This document shows, one piece after another, positions 1-7,005 of a stretch of DNA of 10,580 nucleotides. Positions within the stretch are counted from its first letter, which is position 1; every line of letters begins with the position of its first letter. The position numbers were made by a program, and so were the translations under genes. The stretch is taken from NCBI GenBank assembly GCA_902494935.1, contig CABUVH010000059.1, positions 1 through 10,580 on the forward strand. The letters run 5' to 3'. Source of the stretch: an uncultured Collinsella sp. (lineage in GTDB: Bacteria; Actinomycetota; Coriobacteriia; Coriobacteriales; Coriobacteriaceae). The notes under the pieces were generated by a model. It saw nothing but the letters and a program-made list of their open reading frames with translations, searched no databases and had not been told where the DNA came from.

Positions 1-1
1 G

Positions 2-1477
2 ATCCAGGGCACCATGTCGAACGCGGGGAAGAGCCTGCTTGCGGCTGGGCTGTGCCGTGTGCTTTCGCAGGACGGCCTGCGCGTGGCTCCCTTCAAGAGC
101 CAGAACATGGCGCTCAACAGCGGTGTCACGGCCGACGGGCTCGAGATGGGGCGCGCCCAGATCATGCAGGCCGAGGCGTGTGGCATCGTGCCCGACGTGC
201 GTATGAACCCCATCCTGCTCAAGCCCGAAAGCGACCACCGAAGCCAGCTCATCGTGGCCGGCAAGGCGCAGGGAGCCTTCGCTGCGAGGGACTACTTCGC
301 GCGAAAGAAGGCGCTCATGCCGCAGATTTTGGAGTCGTTCGATTCGCTCGCGGAGGAAAACGACGTCATCGTCATCGAGGGCGCCGGCAGCCCCGCCGAA
401 ATCAACCTTGCCGAAAACGACATCGTCAACATGGGGCTCGCGCGCGCCGTGTCCTCCCCCGTGCTGCTCGCGGGCGACATCGACCCAGGCGGGGTATTTG
501 CCCAGCTCTACGGCACGGTCGCGCTCTTTGCGCCCGAGGATCGCGCGCTTTTGCGGGGGCTTGTTGTGAACAAGTTCCGCGGCGATGTGGAAATCCTCCG
601 CCCGGGTTTGGCCCCGCTCGAGAAGATGTGCGGGGTTCCCGTCGTGGGGGTCGTGCCGTTTCTTACGCTCGACCTGGACGACGAGGACTCGCTCGCGCCG
701 CGCCTATCTGCCCGCGAGGCGCGCGGCGTCATCGACGTCGCCGTCGTGCGCCTTCCGCATCTGTCGAACTTCACCGACTTCGACCCGCTTTCGCGCGTGC
801 CCGGCATGGGCGTGCGCTACGTTTCCTCGACGACCGATCTGGGCCGACCCGACCTGGTGGTGCTTCCCGGCTCGAAGTCCACGGTCGACGACGCGCGCTG
901 GCTTGCGGCTAGCGGCATCGGAGCCTGTGTACGCGCGCTTTCGGGCGCGGGCACGCCGGTGCTCGGCATATGCGGAGGCTACCAGCTTTTGGGAGACGAG
1001 CTTTCCGACCCGCACGGCAGGGAAGGCGCTGGCACCGCGCGCGGGCTCGGGCTCATCCCTGCAAATACGGTGTTCAAGGAGGAAAAGCGCCTCGCCCAGT
1101 CGGAGCTGCGCATCACGGGCGCCCAAGGCGCGTTCTCGGTGTGGAACGGCATGACGGCGCGCGGGTACGAGATTCACGACGGCGATACGACCGTCTCCTG
1201 CGCCCCTGCGGGCACGATTGGCGGCAAACCAGAAGGCGCGGCCTGCGGAAACGTGTTCGGAACCTATCTCCACGGCCTGTTCGACGAACCGGGGGTGGCA
1301 CTCGCCCTCGCGCGCTCGCTCGCGCGCATGCGCGGCCTGCCCGAGAGCGTCGTGGGTGCTGAGGGCGCGGTGTCCGCGGCCGATCACCGTGCGCGCGAGT
1401 TCGACCGCCTGGCCGACTCCGTGCGCGGGGCGCTCGACATGGAGTATGTCTACCGCATTATCGAGGAGGGCGTATGA
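2..1477 (+). CDS. cobQ/cbiP: Cobyric acid synthase, 5'-truncated by window edge
   Basis: This cytoplasmic enzyme uses ATP and glutamine to amidate the b, d, e and g side chains of adenosylcobyrinic a,c-diamide, giving cobyric acid. The reading frame is open from base 2, giving Ile-Gln-Gly-Thr before the ATG at 14. These residues belong to the conserved P-loop (QGTMSNAGKS), so the true start lies upstream and the ATG at 14 is internal. Probably only about ten residues are missing. Counting from the ATG at 14, an N-terminal DTBS-like ATPase domain spans roughly residues 1-230. A class I glutamine amidotransferase domain follows, with the nucleophile Cys320 in GICGGYQ and His420 in YLHGLFDEP. 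The visible length (487 residues plus 4) fits the family. The stop overlaps the next start as ATGA. Family assignment is secure; the CbiP or CobQ name depends on which pathway the host uses. Confidence 0.96.
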   Translation: MQGTMSNAGKSLLAAGLCRVLSQDGLRVAPFKSQNMALNSGVTADGLEMGRAQIMQAEACGIVPDVRMNPILLKPESDHRSQLIVAGKAQGAFAARDYFARKKALMPQILESFDSLAEENDVIVIEGAGSPAEINLAENDIVNMGLARAVSSPVLLAGDIDPGGVFAQLYGTVALFAPEDRALLRGLVVNKFRGDVEILRPGLAPLEKMCGVPVVGVVPFLTLDLDDEDSLAPRLSAREARGVIDVAVVRLPHLSNFTDFDPLSRVPGMGVRYVSSTTDLGRPDLVVLPGSKSTVDDARWLAASGIGACVRALSGAGTPVLGICGGYQLLGDELSDPHGREGAGTARGLGLIPANTVFKEEKRLAQSELRITGAQGAFSVWNGMTARGYEIHDGDTTVSCAPAGTIGGKPEGAACGNVFGTYLHGLFDEPGVALALARSLARMRGLPESVVGAEGAVSAADHRAREFDRLADSVRGALDMEYVYRIIEEGV

Positions 1478-1989
1478 TCCACGTGTATCATGGCGACGGC
1501 AAAGGCAAGACCACGGCGGCGATGGGGCTCGCCCTTCGCATGCTCGCCGCAGGCCGCCGCGTAGTCGTTGTGCAGTTCCTGAAAGACGGCGAAAGCGGGG
1601 AGGCGCGCCTGCTCGCCGAGCATTTCGGCGTGCCCGTGTTCGCGGGGAAGGCGTCGGACAAGTTTACCTGGTCCATGACGTCGGAAGAACTTGCCGCGAC
1701 GTGCGAGCTGCACGATGGGAACCTCGCTTCCGCGCTCGCCGAGCTCGAGGGCGCGCAGGAGGGGCTGCTCGTGCTCGACGAGGCGCTCGACGCGCTTTCG
1801 AAGGGGCTTGTCGACGAGGCGCTCGTGGACCGCGCGCTCGATATGTCCGCGCGCGGCGTCGAAGTAGCGCTCACCGGGCGCGCGCCTTCCCGCAAGATCG
1901 TGGAGAAGGCCGACTACATAACCGAGATGCGGTGCGAGAAACACCCCTACGCTCAGGGGATAGGTGCAAGGGAAGGAGTGGAGTACTAG
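1474..1989 (+). CDS. cobO/cobA: Corrinoid (cob(I)yrinic acid a,c-diamide) adenosyltransferase
   Basis: This enzyme transfers the 5'-deoxyadenosyl group of ATP to the cobalt(I) of a corrinoid, forming the Co-C bond. The 171-residue protein is of the CobA/CobO/BtuR type. It shows the family's P-loop GDGKGKTT at residues 7-14, an acidic LVLDE strand (Asp102-Glu103), LTGR at 133-136, ADYITEM at 146-152 and the C-terminal KHPYAQGI block at 156-163. It is shorter than the roughly 196-residue enterobacterial CobA, lacking the N-terminal extension. The ATG overlaps the cbiP stop by four bases, and a GAGGAGGG ribosome site at 1463-1470 sits unusually close (3 nt), suggesting translational coupling. 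Its place between cbiP and cbiC indicates de novo synthesis rather than pure salvage, although the family can do both. Confidence 0.95.
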   Translation: MIHVYHGDGKGKTTAAMGLALRMLAAGRRVVVVQFLKDGESGEARLLAEHFGVPVFAGKASDKFTWSMTSEELAATCELHDGNLASALAELEGAQEGLLVLDEALDALSKGLVDEALVDRALDMSARGVEVALTGRAPSRKIVEKADYITEMRCEKHPYAQGIGAREGVEY

Positions 1990-2631
1990 ATGGATTCCAA
2001 GGAGATGGCGCCCGGAGACATCGAGCGGCGCAGCTTCGAGATCATCACCGAAGAGCTCGGCGGCCGCACGTTCCCGCCGCTTGAAGAGCCCGTCGTGAAG
2101 CGCGTCATCCACACCACTGCCGACTTCTCGTACGCCGATTCCCTCGTGTTCACCCATGACGCCGCGCACTGTGCTCTCGACGCACTGCGCGCAGGGGCCA
2201 CGGTGCTCACCGACACGAACATGGCGCTCGCAGGCATAAGCAAGTCCGCGCTCGCGAAGCTCGGCTGCAAGGCCGTGTGCTACATGGCCGACCCTGATGT
2301 CGCCGCGGCTGCGCCCGCCGCGGGCACGACTCGCGCCGTTGCGAGCATGGACAAAGCTTGCGGCATCGAGGGTCCGCTCATCGTGGCCGTCGGTAACGCT
2401 CCCACAGCACTTCTGCGACTCGCCGAGCTAATGGACGCGGGGAAGATCGCGCCCGCGCTCGTCGTTGGGGTGCCGGTCGGGTTTGTGAATGTGGTCGAGG
2501 CGAAAGAGGAGCTACTTGCGCGACGCGTGCCGGCCATCGTCGCGAGGGGTCGCAAGGGCGGCTCGACCGTGGCGGCTGCCATTATGAACGCGCTGCTCTA
2601 CCAGATCACGCGCCCAGGCGGCCCGAAGTGA
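1990..2631 (+). CDS. cbiC: Cobalt-precorrin-8 (precorrin-8X) methylmutase
   Basis: This enzyme moves the C-11 methyl group of (cobalt-)precorrin-8 to C-12, giving (cobalt-)hydrogenobyrinic acid/cobyrinic acid. The 213-residue length is typical of CbiC/CobH. His41 in RVIHTTAD matches the catalytic histidine that protonates ring C in this family. Other family blocks are LTDTNM at 73-78, the AVGNAPTALL segment, the VVGVPVGFVNVVEAKE segment and the C-terminal GRKGGSTVAAAIMNALL segment. The ATG follows the adenosyltransferase TAG with no gap. An AAGGAG site at 1973-1978 lies 11 nt upstream of it, inside the preceding gene. The 3' end overlaps the next start as GTGA. The order fits an operon read from upstream of the window. 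Confidence 0.95.
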   Translation: MDSKEMAPGDIERRSFEIITEELGGRTFPPLEEPVVKRVIHTTADFSYADSLVFTHDAAHCALDALRAGATVLTDTNMALAGISKSALAKLGCKAVCYMADPDVAAAAPAAGTTRAVASMDKACGIEGPLIVAVGNAPTALLRLAELMDAGKIAPALVVGVPVGFVNVVEAKEELLARRVPAIVARGRKGGSTVAAAIMNALLYQITRPGGPK

Positions 2632-3401
2632 CGGCGCCCGCATCCGCGCCGGCGCTGCGCATCTTCGCCGGCACCACCGAGGGCCGTCTTCTGTGCGAAT
2701 GGGCGAGCGGGGCGGGCATCCCCGCCCGTGCCTACGCGGCAACCGAGTACGGAGGCGAGCTTTTGGGCGAGCTTCCGGGCATCGAGGTGCATGCGGGCAG
2801 GCTCGACGAGGCCGACATGGAGCGCGAGCTTTCCGGCGCGCGCATCGTCGTCGATGCCACGCACCCCTTCGCTACGCTCGCAAGCGGCAACATCCGGGCC
2901 GCTTCGCTCGCCGTGGGTGCACGATGCCTGCGCCTTGCGCGCCCGGCCGAGGTGCTGCCCAAAGGCGTCGTGCCGGTCGCGTCGATCGCCTGCGCGGCGC
3001 GCTTTCTCTCCGAGAACCCGGGTCGCGCGCTTCTCACGACGGGGAGCAAGGAGCTTGCTCCCTACACGCGCGTCGCCGATTTCGCGGAGCGCTTCTTCGT
3101 GCGTGTGCTCCCGCTGCCCGGTGCTATAACGAAGTGCATCGACGCGGGGTTTTCGCCGTCGCACGTCATCGGCATGCAGGGGCCCTTCACCCGCGAGCTC
3201 AACGAGGCGATGCTTCGGCAGGTGGGCGCCCAGTGGCTTGTGACCAAGGACTCGGGAACCGTAGGCGGCACGGCCGAGAAGATCGCCTCCGCGCGCGACG
3301 TGGGAGCGCGCTGTATCGTGGTCGCCCGTCCCGCCGAGGGAGGCGGGGCCCTTTCGCTTCGGGAAGTGGAAGACGCGCTCTTACGGGAGTTCGCGCGCTA
3401 G
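2628..3401 (+). CDS. cbiJ/cobK: Precorrin-6A / cobalt-precorrin-6A reductase
   Basis: This enzyme reduces the C18-C19 double bond of (cobalt-)precorrin-6A using NAD(P)H. The 257-residue protein carries family blocks RIFAGTTEGR (11-20), DATHPFA (76-82), TTGSKEL (137-143), LPLPGAI (161-167), GMQGPFT (182-188) and TKDSG (206-210). The start is a GTG overlapping the cbiC stop as GTGA. I see no strong Shine-Dalgarno site, so translation probably depends on reinitiation or coupling. The N-terminal residues before Arg11 are Pro/Ala-rich and not conserved. This is the last cobalamin gene before the strand switch, and its final codons and stop lie inside a long hairpin (3384-3430). CbiJ and CobK cannot be told apart from sequence alone; CbiJ fits an anaerobe. 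Confidence 0.94.
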   Translation: MTAPASAPALRIFAGTTEGRLLCEWASGAGIPARAYAATEYGGELLGELPGIEVHAGRLDEADMERELSGARIVVDATHPFATLASGNIRAASLAVGARCLRLARPAEVLPKGVVPVASIACAARFLSENPGRALLTTGSKELAPYTRVADFAERFFVRVLPLPGAITKCIDAGFSPSHVIGMQGPFTRELNEAMLRQVGAQWLVTKDSGTVGGTAEKIASARDVGARCIVVARPAEGGGALSLREVEDALLREFAR

Positions 3402-3430
3402 GCGCTCGCCGCGCCTAGCGCGCCCTCCCG
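3384..3430. terminator. Long GC-rich hairpin spanning the cbiJ stop codon
   Basis: A perfect 13-bp stem (3393-3405 with 3411-3423, loop TCGCC) is extended by six more pairs, CGGGAG (3384-3389) with CTCCCG (3425-3430), across a small internal loop of 3 nt against 1 nt. The left arm contains the last codons and TAG stop of cbiJ. There is no downstream T-run, so it is not a textbook intrinsic terminator. It could act as a transcript 3'-end barrier for either of the convergent operons, or it may be a stabilising 3' structure. The pairing is read directly; the function is inferred. Confidence 0.6.
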
Positions 3431-3435
3431 ACCTT

Positions 3436-3512
3436 CAATAAGTTGCGGTGAAATAGTGTCTGTTTTTGCTGCTAGATAGCATATTCAGTCCCTAATTCAC
3501 CGCAACTTATTG
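3436..3512. repeat. 77-bp imperfect inverted repeat between convergent operons
   Basis: The two ends pair perfectly over 17 bp (3436-3452 with 3496-3512; arm begins CAATAAGTTGCGG) and continue at 24 of 27 matching positions inward to 3462 and 3486. The central 23 bases hold a T-run and a GCTA-GA-TAGC mini-palindrome at 3471-3480. The element ends 8 nt from the permease stop codon and 5 nt from the preceding hairpin. It is markedly less GC-rich than its surroundings. The shape fits a dispersed palindromic repeat (REP- or MITE-like) or a bidirectional terminator. No clear target-site duplication is visible at its edges, and copy number cannot be judged from one window. Confidence 0.7.
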
Positions 3513-3520
3513 GTGGTGGC

Positions 3521-4735
3521 TTACTGGTAGCGGAGGCACTCCACCGGGTCGAGCTTTGCCGCGCGGCGAGCGGGGTAGAAGCCAAAGATTACGCCGATGC
3601 CAACGGAGACGGCGAAGGCCAGCAGCACCGTGGCGATTGAAAAACTCGGTGTGATTTGCCCACTGGCACCGAGCTCGCCAAGAATCCCGGATCCGGAGGC
3701 AAACATCGCGAGGCCCCAGGCCAGCAGATAGCCAATCAGGACACCCAACAGTCCGCCGGTGACGCACAGCGCCGAGGATTCGGCCAAAAATTGCGCGGTG
3801 ATATCGCGACGACTGGCGCCCAGAGCGCGGCGGATGCCGATCTCGCGGATGCGCTCAGTCACGTTGGTGAGCATCATGTTCATAATGCCGATACCGCCGA
3901 CAAGCAGCGAGATGCTGGCGACAGCACCCATGATGAGCGAGAACGCGCTCATAAAGGAGTTGAGTGCATCGATAGCGCTTTTCATGGAGGTCGCCGATAC
4001 GCTGTCGTACTCATCATCCTCCGCGATGCCCTTCATCGCGCGCACCTTGGACTCGATGGTCTTACAAAGCTCATCCATGTCCGTGCCCTCGGCGGCGAGT
4101 GCCGTCACGCTGGGGAATGAAGGATTCTCGTCGCCAAACAGCCCGGAGATGGTTTCGCGTGGCATATACAGCGTGAGCGAGCCCATGGAGTCGCTGCCGC
4201 CATCAATCACGCCGACAATCTGCACCTCGCCGTTGGACACCTTGATGGTTTTCCCCAGCGCATCCTGTTCGTTGCCGTAAAGCTGATCGGCGCCGCCGCG
4301 GCTGATGAGCGCCACGCGCGAGCCTGATTGGGACTCGGCCTGGGAATAGGTACGCCCCGCAACGAGCTTGCCGGCCCCCACCGCGTCGAGCATGTCGCTA
4401 TCGACGCCCTGCGCCATGACGGTATAGCTTTTATCGCCGGTCTTGTACTCGGTGTACGCGCTGTCGACAATTCCGATCTGCTCTATCTGCGGCACCAGTT
4501 TTTGAAGCTTCTCGATGTCCGACTCGGTGAGTTCTTGCGACGAATAGATTTGCACCATGCGTGCCGCATTGAGGCCCAGACTGTTGACCAGGCTGTTTTG
4601 GATGCCGCCGATGAGCGAAGTCATGGCGATAACCGAAGCAATGCCAATGACGATGCCCAGGATGGTGAGCAGACTGCGCCCCTTGTTTGCCTCGAGCGAG
4701 TGAAGGGCTTCCTGGATGAGATCGCGGGCGCTCAT
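3521..4735 (-). CDS. MacB/YknZ-type ABC transporter permease
   Basis: This is the inner-membrane permease of a type VII (mechanotransmission) ABC exporter. The 404-residue protein has the MacB layout. TM1 lies at about 21-43, after an amphipathic N-terminus containing NKGRSLLTILGI. A large extracytoplasmic MacB_PCD-like domain occupies about 45-240. TM2 is at about 264-288, followed by the coupling segment VTERIREIGIRRALGASRRDI (292-312), TM3 at about 320-345 and TM4 at about 364-387. It ends in the typical YPARRAAKLDPVECLRY. The ATG overlaps the upstream ATPase stop as ATGA, with a GGAG site about 7 nt upstream. It is the last gene of the adaptor-ATPase-permease operon. The substrate cannot be read from sequence; relatives export macrolides, lipids, or antimicrobial peptides. 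Confidence 0.93.
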   Translation of the reverse strand: MSARDLIQEALHSLEANKGRSLLTILGIVIGIASVIAMTSLIGGIQNSLVNSLGLNAARMVQIYSSQELTESDIEKLQKLVPQIEQIGIVDSAYTEYKTGDKSYTVMAQGVDSDMLDAVGAGKLVAGRTYSQAESQSGSRVALISRGGADQLYGNEQDALGKTIKVSNGEVQIVGVIDGGSDSMGSLTLYMPRETISGLFGDENPSFPSVTALAAEGTDMDELCKTIESKVRAMKGIAEDDEYDSVSATSMKSAIDALNSFMSAFSLIMGAVASISLLVGGIGIMNMMLTNVTERIREIGIRRALGASRRDITAQFLAESSALCVTGGLLGVLIGYLLAWGLAMFASGSGILGELGASGQITPSFSIATVLLAFAVSVGIGVIFGFYPARRAAKLDPVECLRYQ

Positions 4736-5505
4736 GCCATCGCTCCTTTCGGCGGGTTGGCGGAGGCGGAAATCATGGGCAGGCTATCTACGGCGCTGCG
4801 CAGGGTCCGCGGTGCATGTGGAATATACGCGCCGTCGTGAATGCGACCGTCGCGTATGGTCACGGCACGGTCGGCCTCGGCGGCGATGCCGGGGTCGTGT
4901 GTGATAAGAACGATGGTTTTGCCGCGCTTCTGGAGCTTATGGAAGGTCTCCATTACAAGCGCCCCAGTGGTGGAGTCCAGGTTTCCCGTCGGCTCATCGG
5001 CCAGGATGATGGGCGGGTCATTGACAAGAGCGCGCGCGATGGCGACGCGCTGCATCTGTCCGCCCGAGAGCTCTGATATGCGGTGGTCCCAGTGGTCGAC
5101 CGGCAGCGTGACGGCCTGTAGCGCGTGCACGGCGCGCATTTCGCGCTGGCTACGGGGCACATTGGTGTAGGCCAGCGGCAGCATGACGTTTTCGATAACC
5201 GACAGGCGCGGCAGCAGGTTGAAGCTCTGAAAGACAAAGCCAATGCTCAGGGCACGAACTTCGGTTAGCTCGTCATCGTCAAGCTCGGCCACGTTGAGCC
5301 CTTGCAGGTAGTAGTCGCCCGCCGTCGGCTTATCCAGGCAGCCTAGGATGTTCATGAGCGTTGATTTGCCCGAGCCCGAGGGGCCGGTAATGGCGACGAA
5401 CTCGCCGGGATCTACCGCTAGGCTCACGTTGTGCAGGATGTGGGCGCAACCTGCCTCGCTCTCAAAGATGCGGTGCACGTTGCGGATGTCGATAACGGGA
5501 CGCAT
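4732..5505 (-). CDS. ABC transporter ATP-binding protein, MacB/LolD/YknY family
   Basis: This is the cytoplasmic ATPase driving the adjacent permease. The 257-residue protein has a complete nucleotide-binding domain: Walker A GPSGSGKST (41-49), Q-loop Gln93 in FVFQSFNLLP, signature LSGGQ (146-150), Walker B IILADE (166-171), D-loop GNLD and switch His203 in THD. The EPTGNLDS stretch and the LNILG-like MNILGCLDKPTAG block are typical of the MacB/LolD subfamily rather than importers. About 30 residues follow the core domain (after 225) with no recognisable motif. The start ATG shares one base with the adaptor stop (TAATG), and the stop overlaps the permease start. All three proteins are therefore probably made together. 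Confidence 0.95.
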   Translation of the reverse strand: MRPVIDIRNVHRIFESEAGCAHILHNVSLAVDPGEFVAITGPSGSGKSTLMNILGCLDKPTAGDYYLQGLNVAELDDDELTEVRALSIGFVFQSFNLLPRLSVIENVMLPLAYTNVPRSQREMRAVHALQAVTLPVDHWDHRISELSGGQMQRVAIARALVNDPPIILADEPTGNLDSTTGALVMETFHKLQKRGKTIVLITHDPGIAAEADRAVTIRDGRIHDGAYIPHAPRTLRSAVDSLPMISASANPPKGAMA

Positions 5506-6941
5506 TACATGCCCTCGTCGGCAGACATACTGCCCGAATCCGCGCTGTAGCCGCCGTCAGCCGTTGCGTCCGCTCTGGTATCCATGACGAGGGTGTCGCC
5601 ATCGCGCAGCTTGGTAACCGGCACGTTGGGGTTGATCTCGTTGCCCTGGTCGTCGCGCTTGACCTGTGTCTTGCCGACTGCGGCTTCGTTGTCGTTTTGC
5701 GTTACGACGGTCACCTTCACGCGATGGGTTTGCTTGCCCTCGTCATCGGTTGCCACGTTGACGTAATAGTGTTCGCCGTCTTCGGTCATGAGCGCCATCG
5801 TCGGCACCATCACCACGTCGTCGAGCTGCTCGGTCACCACCGATATCTCGGCCGTCATGCCCGGCTTCAGGCGCGCGTCGGGCGCCTCGATGAGAATGTC
5901 GACGTTAAAGGTTACGCTGCCGCCGCCACCGTTGGCGGCGTCGGAGTTTGCCACCGACGCGATAGCCGTGACGGTGCCCTGGCTCACGATATCGGGAAAC
6001 GCGGGATACGTGACGTTGGCGCTCTGCACAACGGCGATCTTGGCGATGTCCTTTTCGCCCACCTGCACGGTCACCTTCATCTTAGATAGGTCGGCGATCT
6101 GCATGCACTGCTTGCCGCCGCTCGTATCGCTTTCGCCCATGATCATGCCGCCTGTTACCGTGGCGCCCACCTTGGCGTTGAGCTCCACGATACTGCCCGA
6201 GCTCGGGGCCGTGACCGTACGACTGGCCGCCCTGGCGTTCGCCTGATCGAGGTTTGCCTGGGCCGATGCGAGGCTGCGCTGCGCGGCCGATACAGCGTTC
6301 GTGTCCGCCGATGCGGCGGAGATGCCAGCCGCTGCGGAAGCTCCATCGACGTCCGTCGTTGGGGTGGTCTGCGCGGCAGCTGCGGCTTTCTGCGCGTTGG
6401 AGAGGTCTTCCTGAGCGGCTGCAACTGCACGCTGCGCCTCGGCAACGTTGCGATCGAGCTCGTCGTTTTTAATAGTCATAAGCACGTCGCCCTCGTTGAC
6501 GGATTGGCCTGCCTGCACGTTGATCGAATCGACCGTGCCGTCGACAGAAGGGGAGACCACTGAGGACGAAATGGGTTTGAGCTGGCCTTTCGCCTCGACC
6601 GTTGTGGTAAACGTGCCCTCGGTCACCATGTCGGTCACAGGCTCGCTAGCGCCCTGTGGCTGCGCATTGATAACCAGGGTTGCGACAATGGCAATGAGCG
6701 CGATGGCACCCACGACGCCGGCGGCAATACCGCGTCGAATCAGCTTTTTGCGCCGATGTTCGGCACGTTTTGCCTTGAGCTTGGCGTATGCCTCTTCATC
6801 GGAAATCTCGGCCGCATCGTTCGCGCGTCCGTTCTGCTTATCGGCATGCACGTTTGTAATCAGAGGAATCGTTTCGGTGGCACCTTCGGGCGTGTGCTCG
6901 GTATCATCCGGGCCCGGGGTAATGGTGGGGACATTCGGCAT
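5505..6941 (-). CDS. Membrane-fusion (HlyD/MacA/YknX-like) adaptor protein
   Basis: This is the extracytoplasmic adaptor of the ABC exporter. From the chosen start it has 478 residues: an acidic then basic cytoplasmic leader (1-70), one TM (71-93), and a lipoyl-like half motif around 125-160 (SVDGTVDSINVQAGQSVNEGD). An alanine-rich alpha hairpin follows (about 161-240, broken by a Thr/Ser/Gly linker near 191-215), then the returning lipoyl half (242-262), beta-barrel domains (about 285-375) and a membrane-proximal domain. I chose the ATG at 6941 over the one at 7004 because AAAGGAG sits 5 nt before it, while the longer start lies inside a hairpin and adds 21 unconserved residues. Order and family match B. 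subtilis yknXYZ. Assignment as adaptor is firm; the cargo is unknown. Confidence 0.92.
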   Translation of the reverse strand: MPNVPTITPGPDDTEHTPEGATETIPLITNVHADKQNGRANDAAEISDEEAYAKLKAKRAEHRRKKLIRRGIAAGVVGAIALIAIVATLVINAQPQGASEPVTDMVTEGTFTTTVEAKGQLKPISSSVVSPSVDGTVDSINVQAGQSVNEGDVLMTIKNDELDRNVAEAQRAVAAAQEDLSNAQKAAAAAQTTPTTDVDGASAAAGISAASADTNAVSAAQRSLASAQANLDQANARAASRTVTAPSSGSIVELNAKVGATVTGGMIMGESDTSGGKQCMQIADLSKMKVTVQVGEKDIAKIAVVQSANVTYPAFPDIVSQGTVTAIASVANSDAANGGGGSVTFNVDILIEAPDARLKPGMTAEISVVTEQLDDVVMVPTMALMTEDGEHYYVNVATDDEGKQTHRVKVTVVTQNDNEAAVGKTQVKRDDQGNEINPNVPVTKLRDGDTLVMDTRADATADGGYSADSGSMSADEGM

Positions 6942-6946
6942 AGCGT

Positions 6947-6953
6947 CTCCTTT
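6947..6953 (-). promoter_or_regulatory. Ribosome-binding site deciding the adaptor start
   Basis: On the minus strand AAAGGAG lies five bases upstream of the ATG at 6941. No comparable site precedes the alternative in-frame ATG at 7004. This fixes the adaptor at 478 residues. Confidence 0.8.
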
Positions 6954-6971
6954 ATAGAAAGAACCTCGATA

Positions 6972-6977
6972 ATTATA
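6972..6977 (-). promoter_or_regulatory. Candidate -10 box for the adaptor-ATPase-permease operon
   Basis: A perfect TATAAT on the minus strand ends 30 nt before the adaptor ATG, which would give a short leader of about 24 nt. No good TTGACA-like -35 is visible 16-18 nt upstream, because that place is occupied by the GC-rich hairpin at 6976-7005. The promoter may be weak, activator-dependent, or recognised by an alternative sigma factor. Chance occurrence is possible, but the position is right. Confidence 0.45.
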
Positions 6978-7005
6978 TGCGCCCACCGGTTGGGGCGGGC
7001 GCATA
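6976..7005 (-). terminator. Hairpin downstream of the L,D-transpeptidase
   Basis: A 9-bp perfect stem (TATGCGCCC at 6976-6984 with GGGCGCATA at 6997-7005) with a 12-nt loop lies 68 nt after the transpeptidase stop. On the minus strand it is followed by ATAATTATC, which is AU-rich but not a true U-run. It is probably a terminator for the transpeptidase message, and its far edge overlaps the TATAAT box of the next operon. A weaker outer stem (6957-6965 with 7010-7019, one bulged base) encloses it. Confidence 0.55.

Noticed and set aside
14..16. ATG at 14 as the start of cbiP
   Set aside because: The conserved P-loop begins before it (IQGT in frame from base 2), so the start is outside the window.
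704..1387. A 227-codon minus-strand open frame opposite cbiP
   Set aside because: It is antisense to the amidotransferase domain, whose catalytic residues are intact; its translation is Arg/Ala-rich and unrecognisable.
1..3401. Cobalamin riboswitch
   Set aside because: No B12-box-like leader is seen and the operon's 5' end is not in the window.
6950..6955. TATAAA-like -10 sequence overlapping the adaptor ribosome site
   Set aside because: Transcription from it would start at or past the ATG; the TATAAT at 6972-6977 is better placed.
6942..7004. Upstream ATG at 7004 adding 21 residues to the adaptor
   Set aside because: No ribosome site precedes it, it falls inside the terminator-like hairpin, and the ATG at 6941 has an ideal AAAGGAG.
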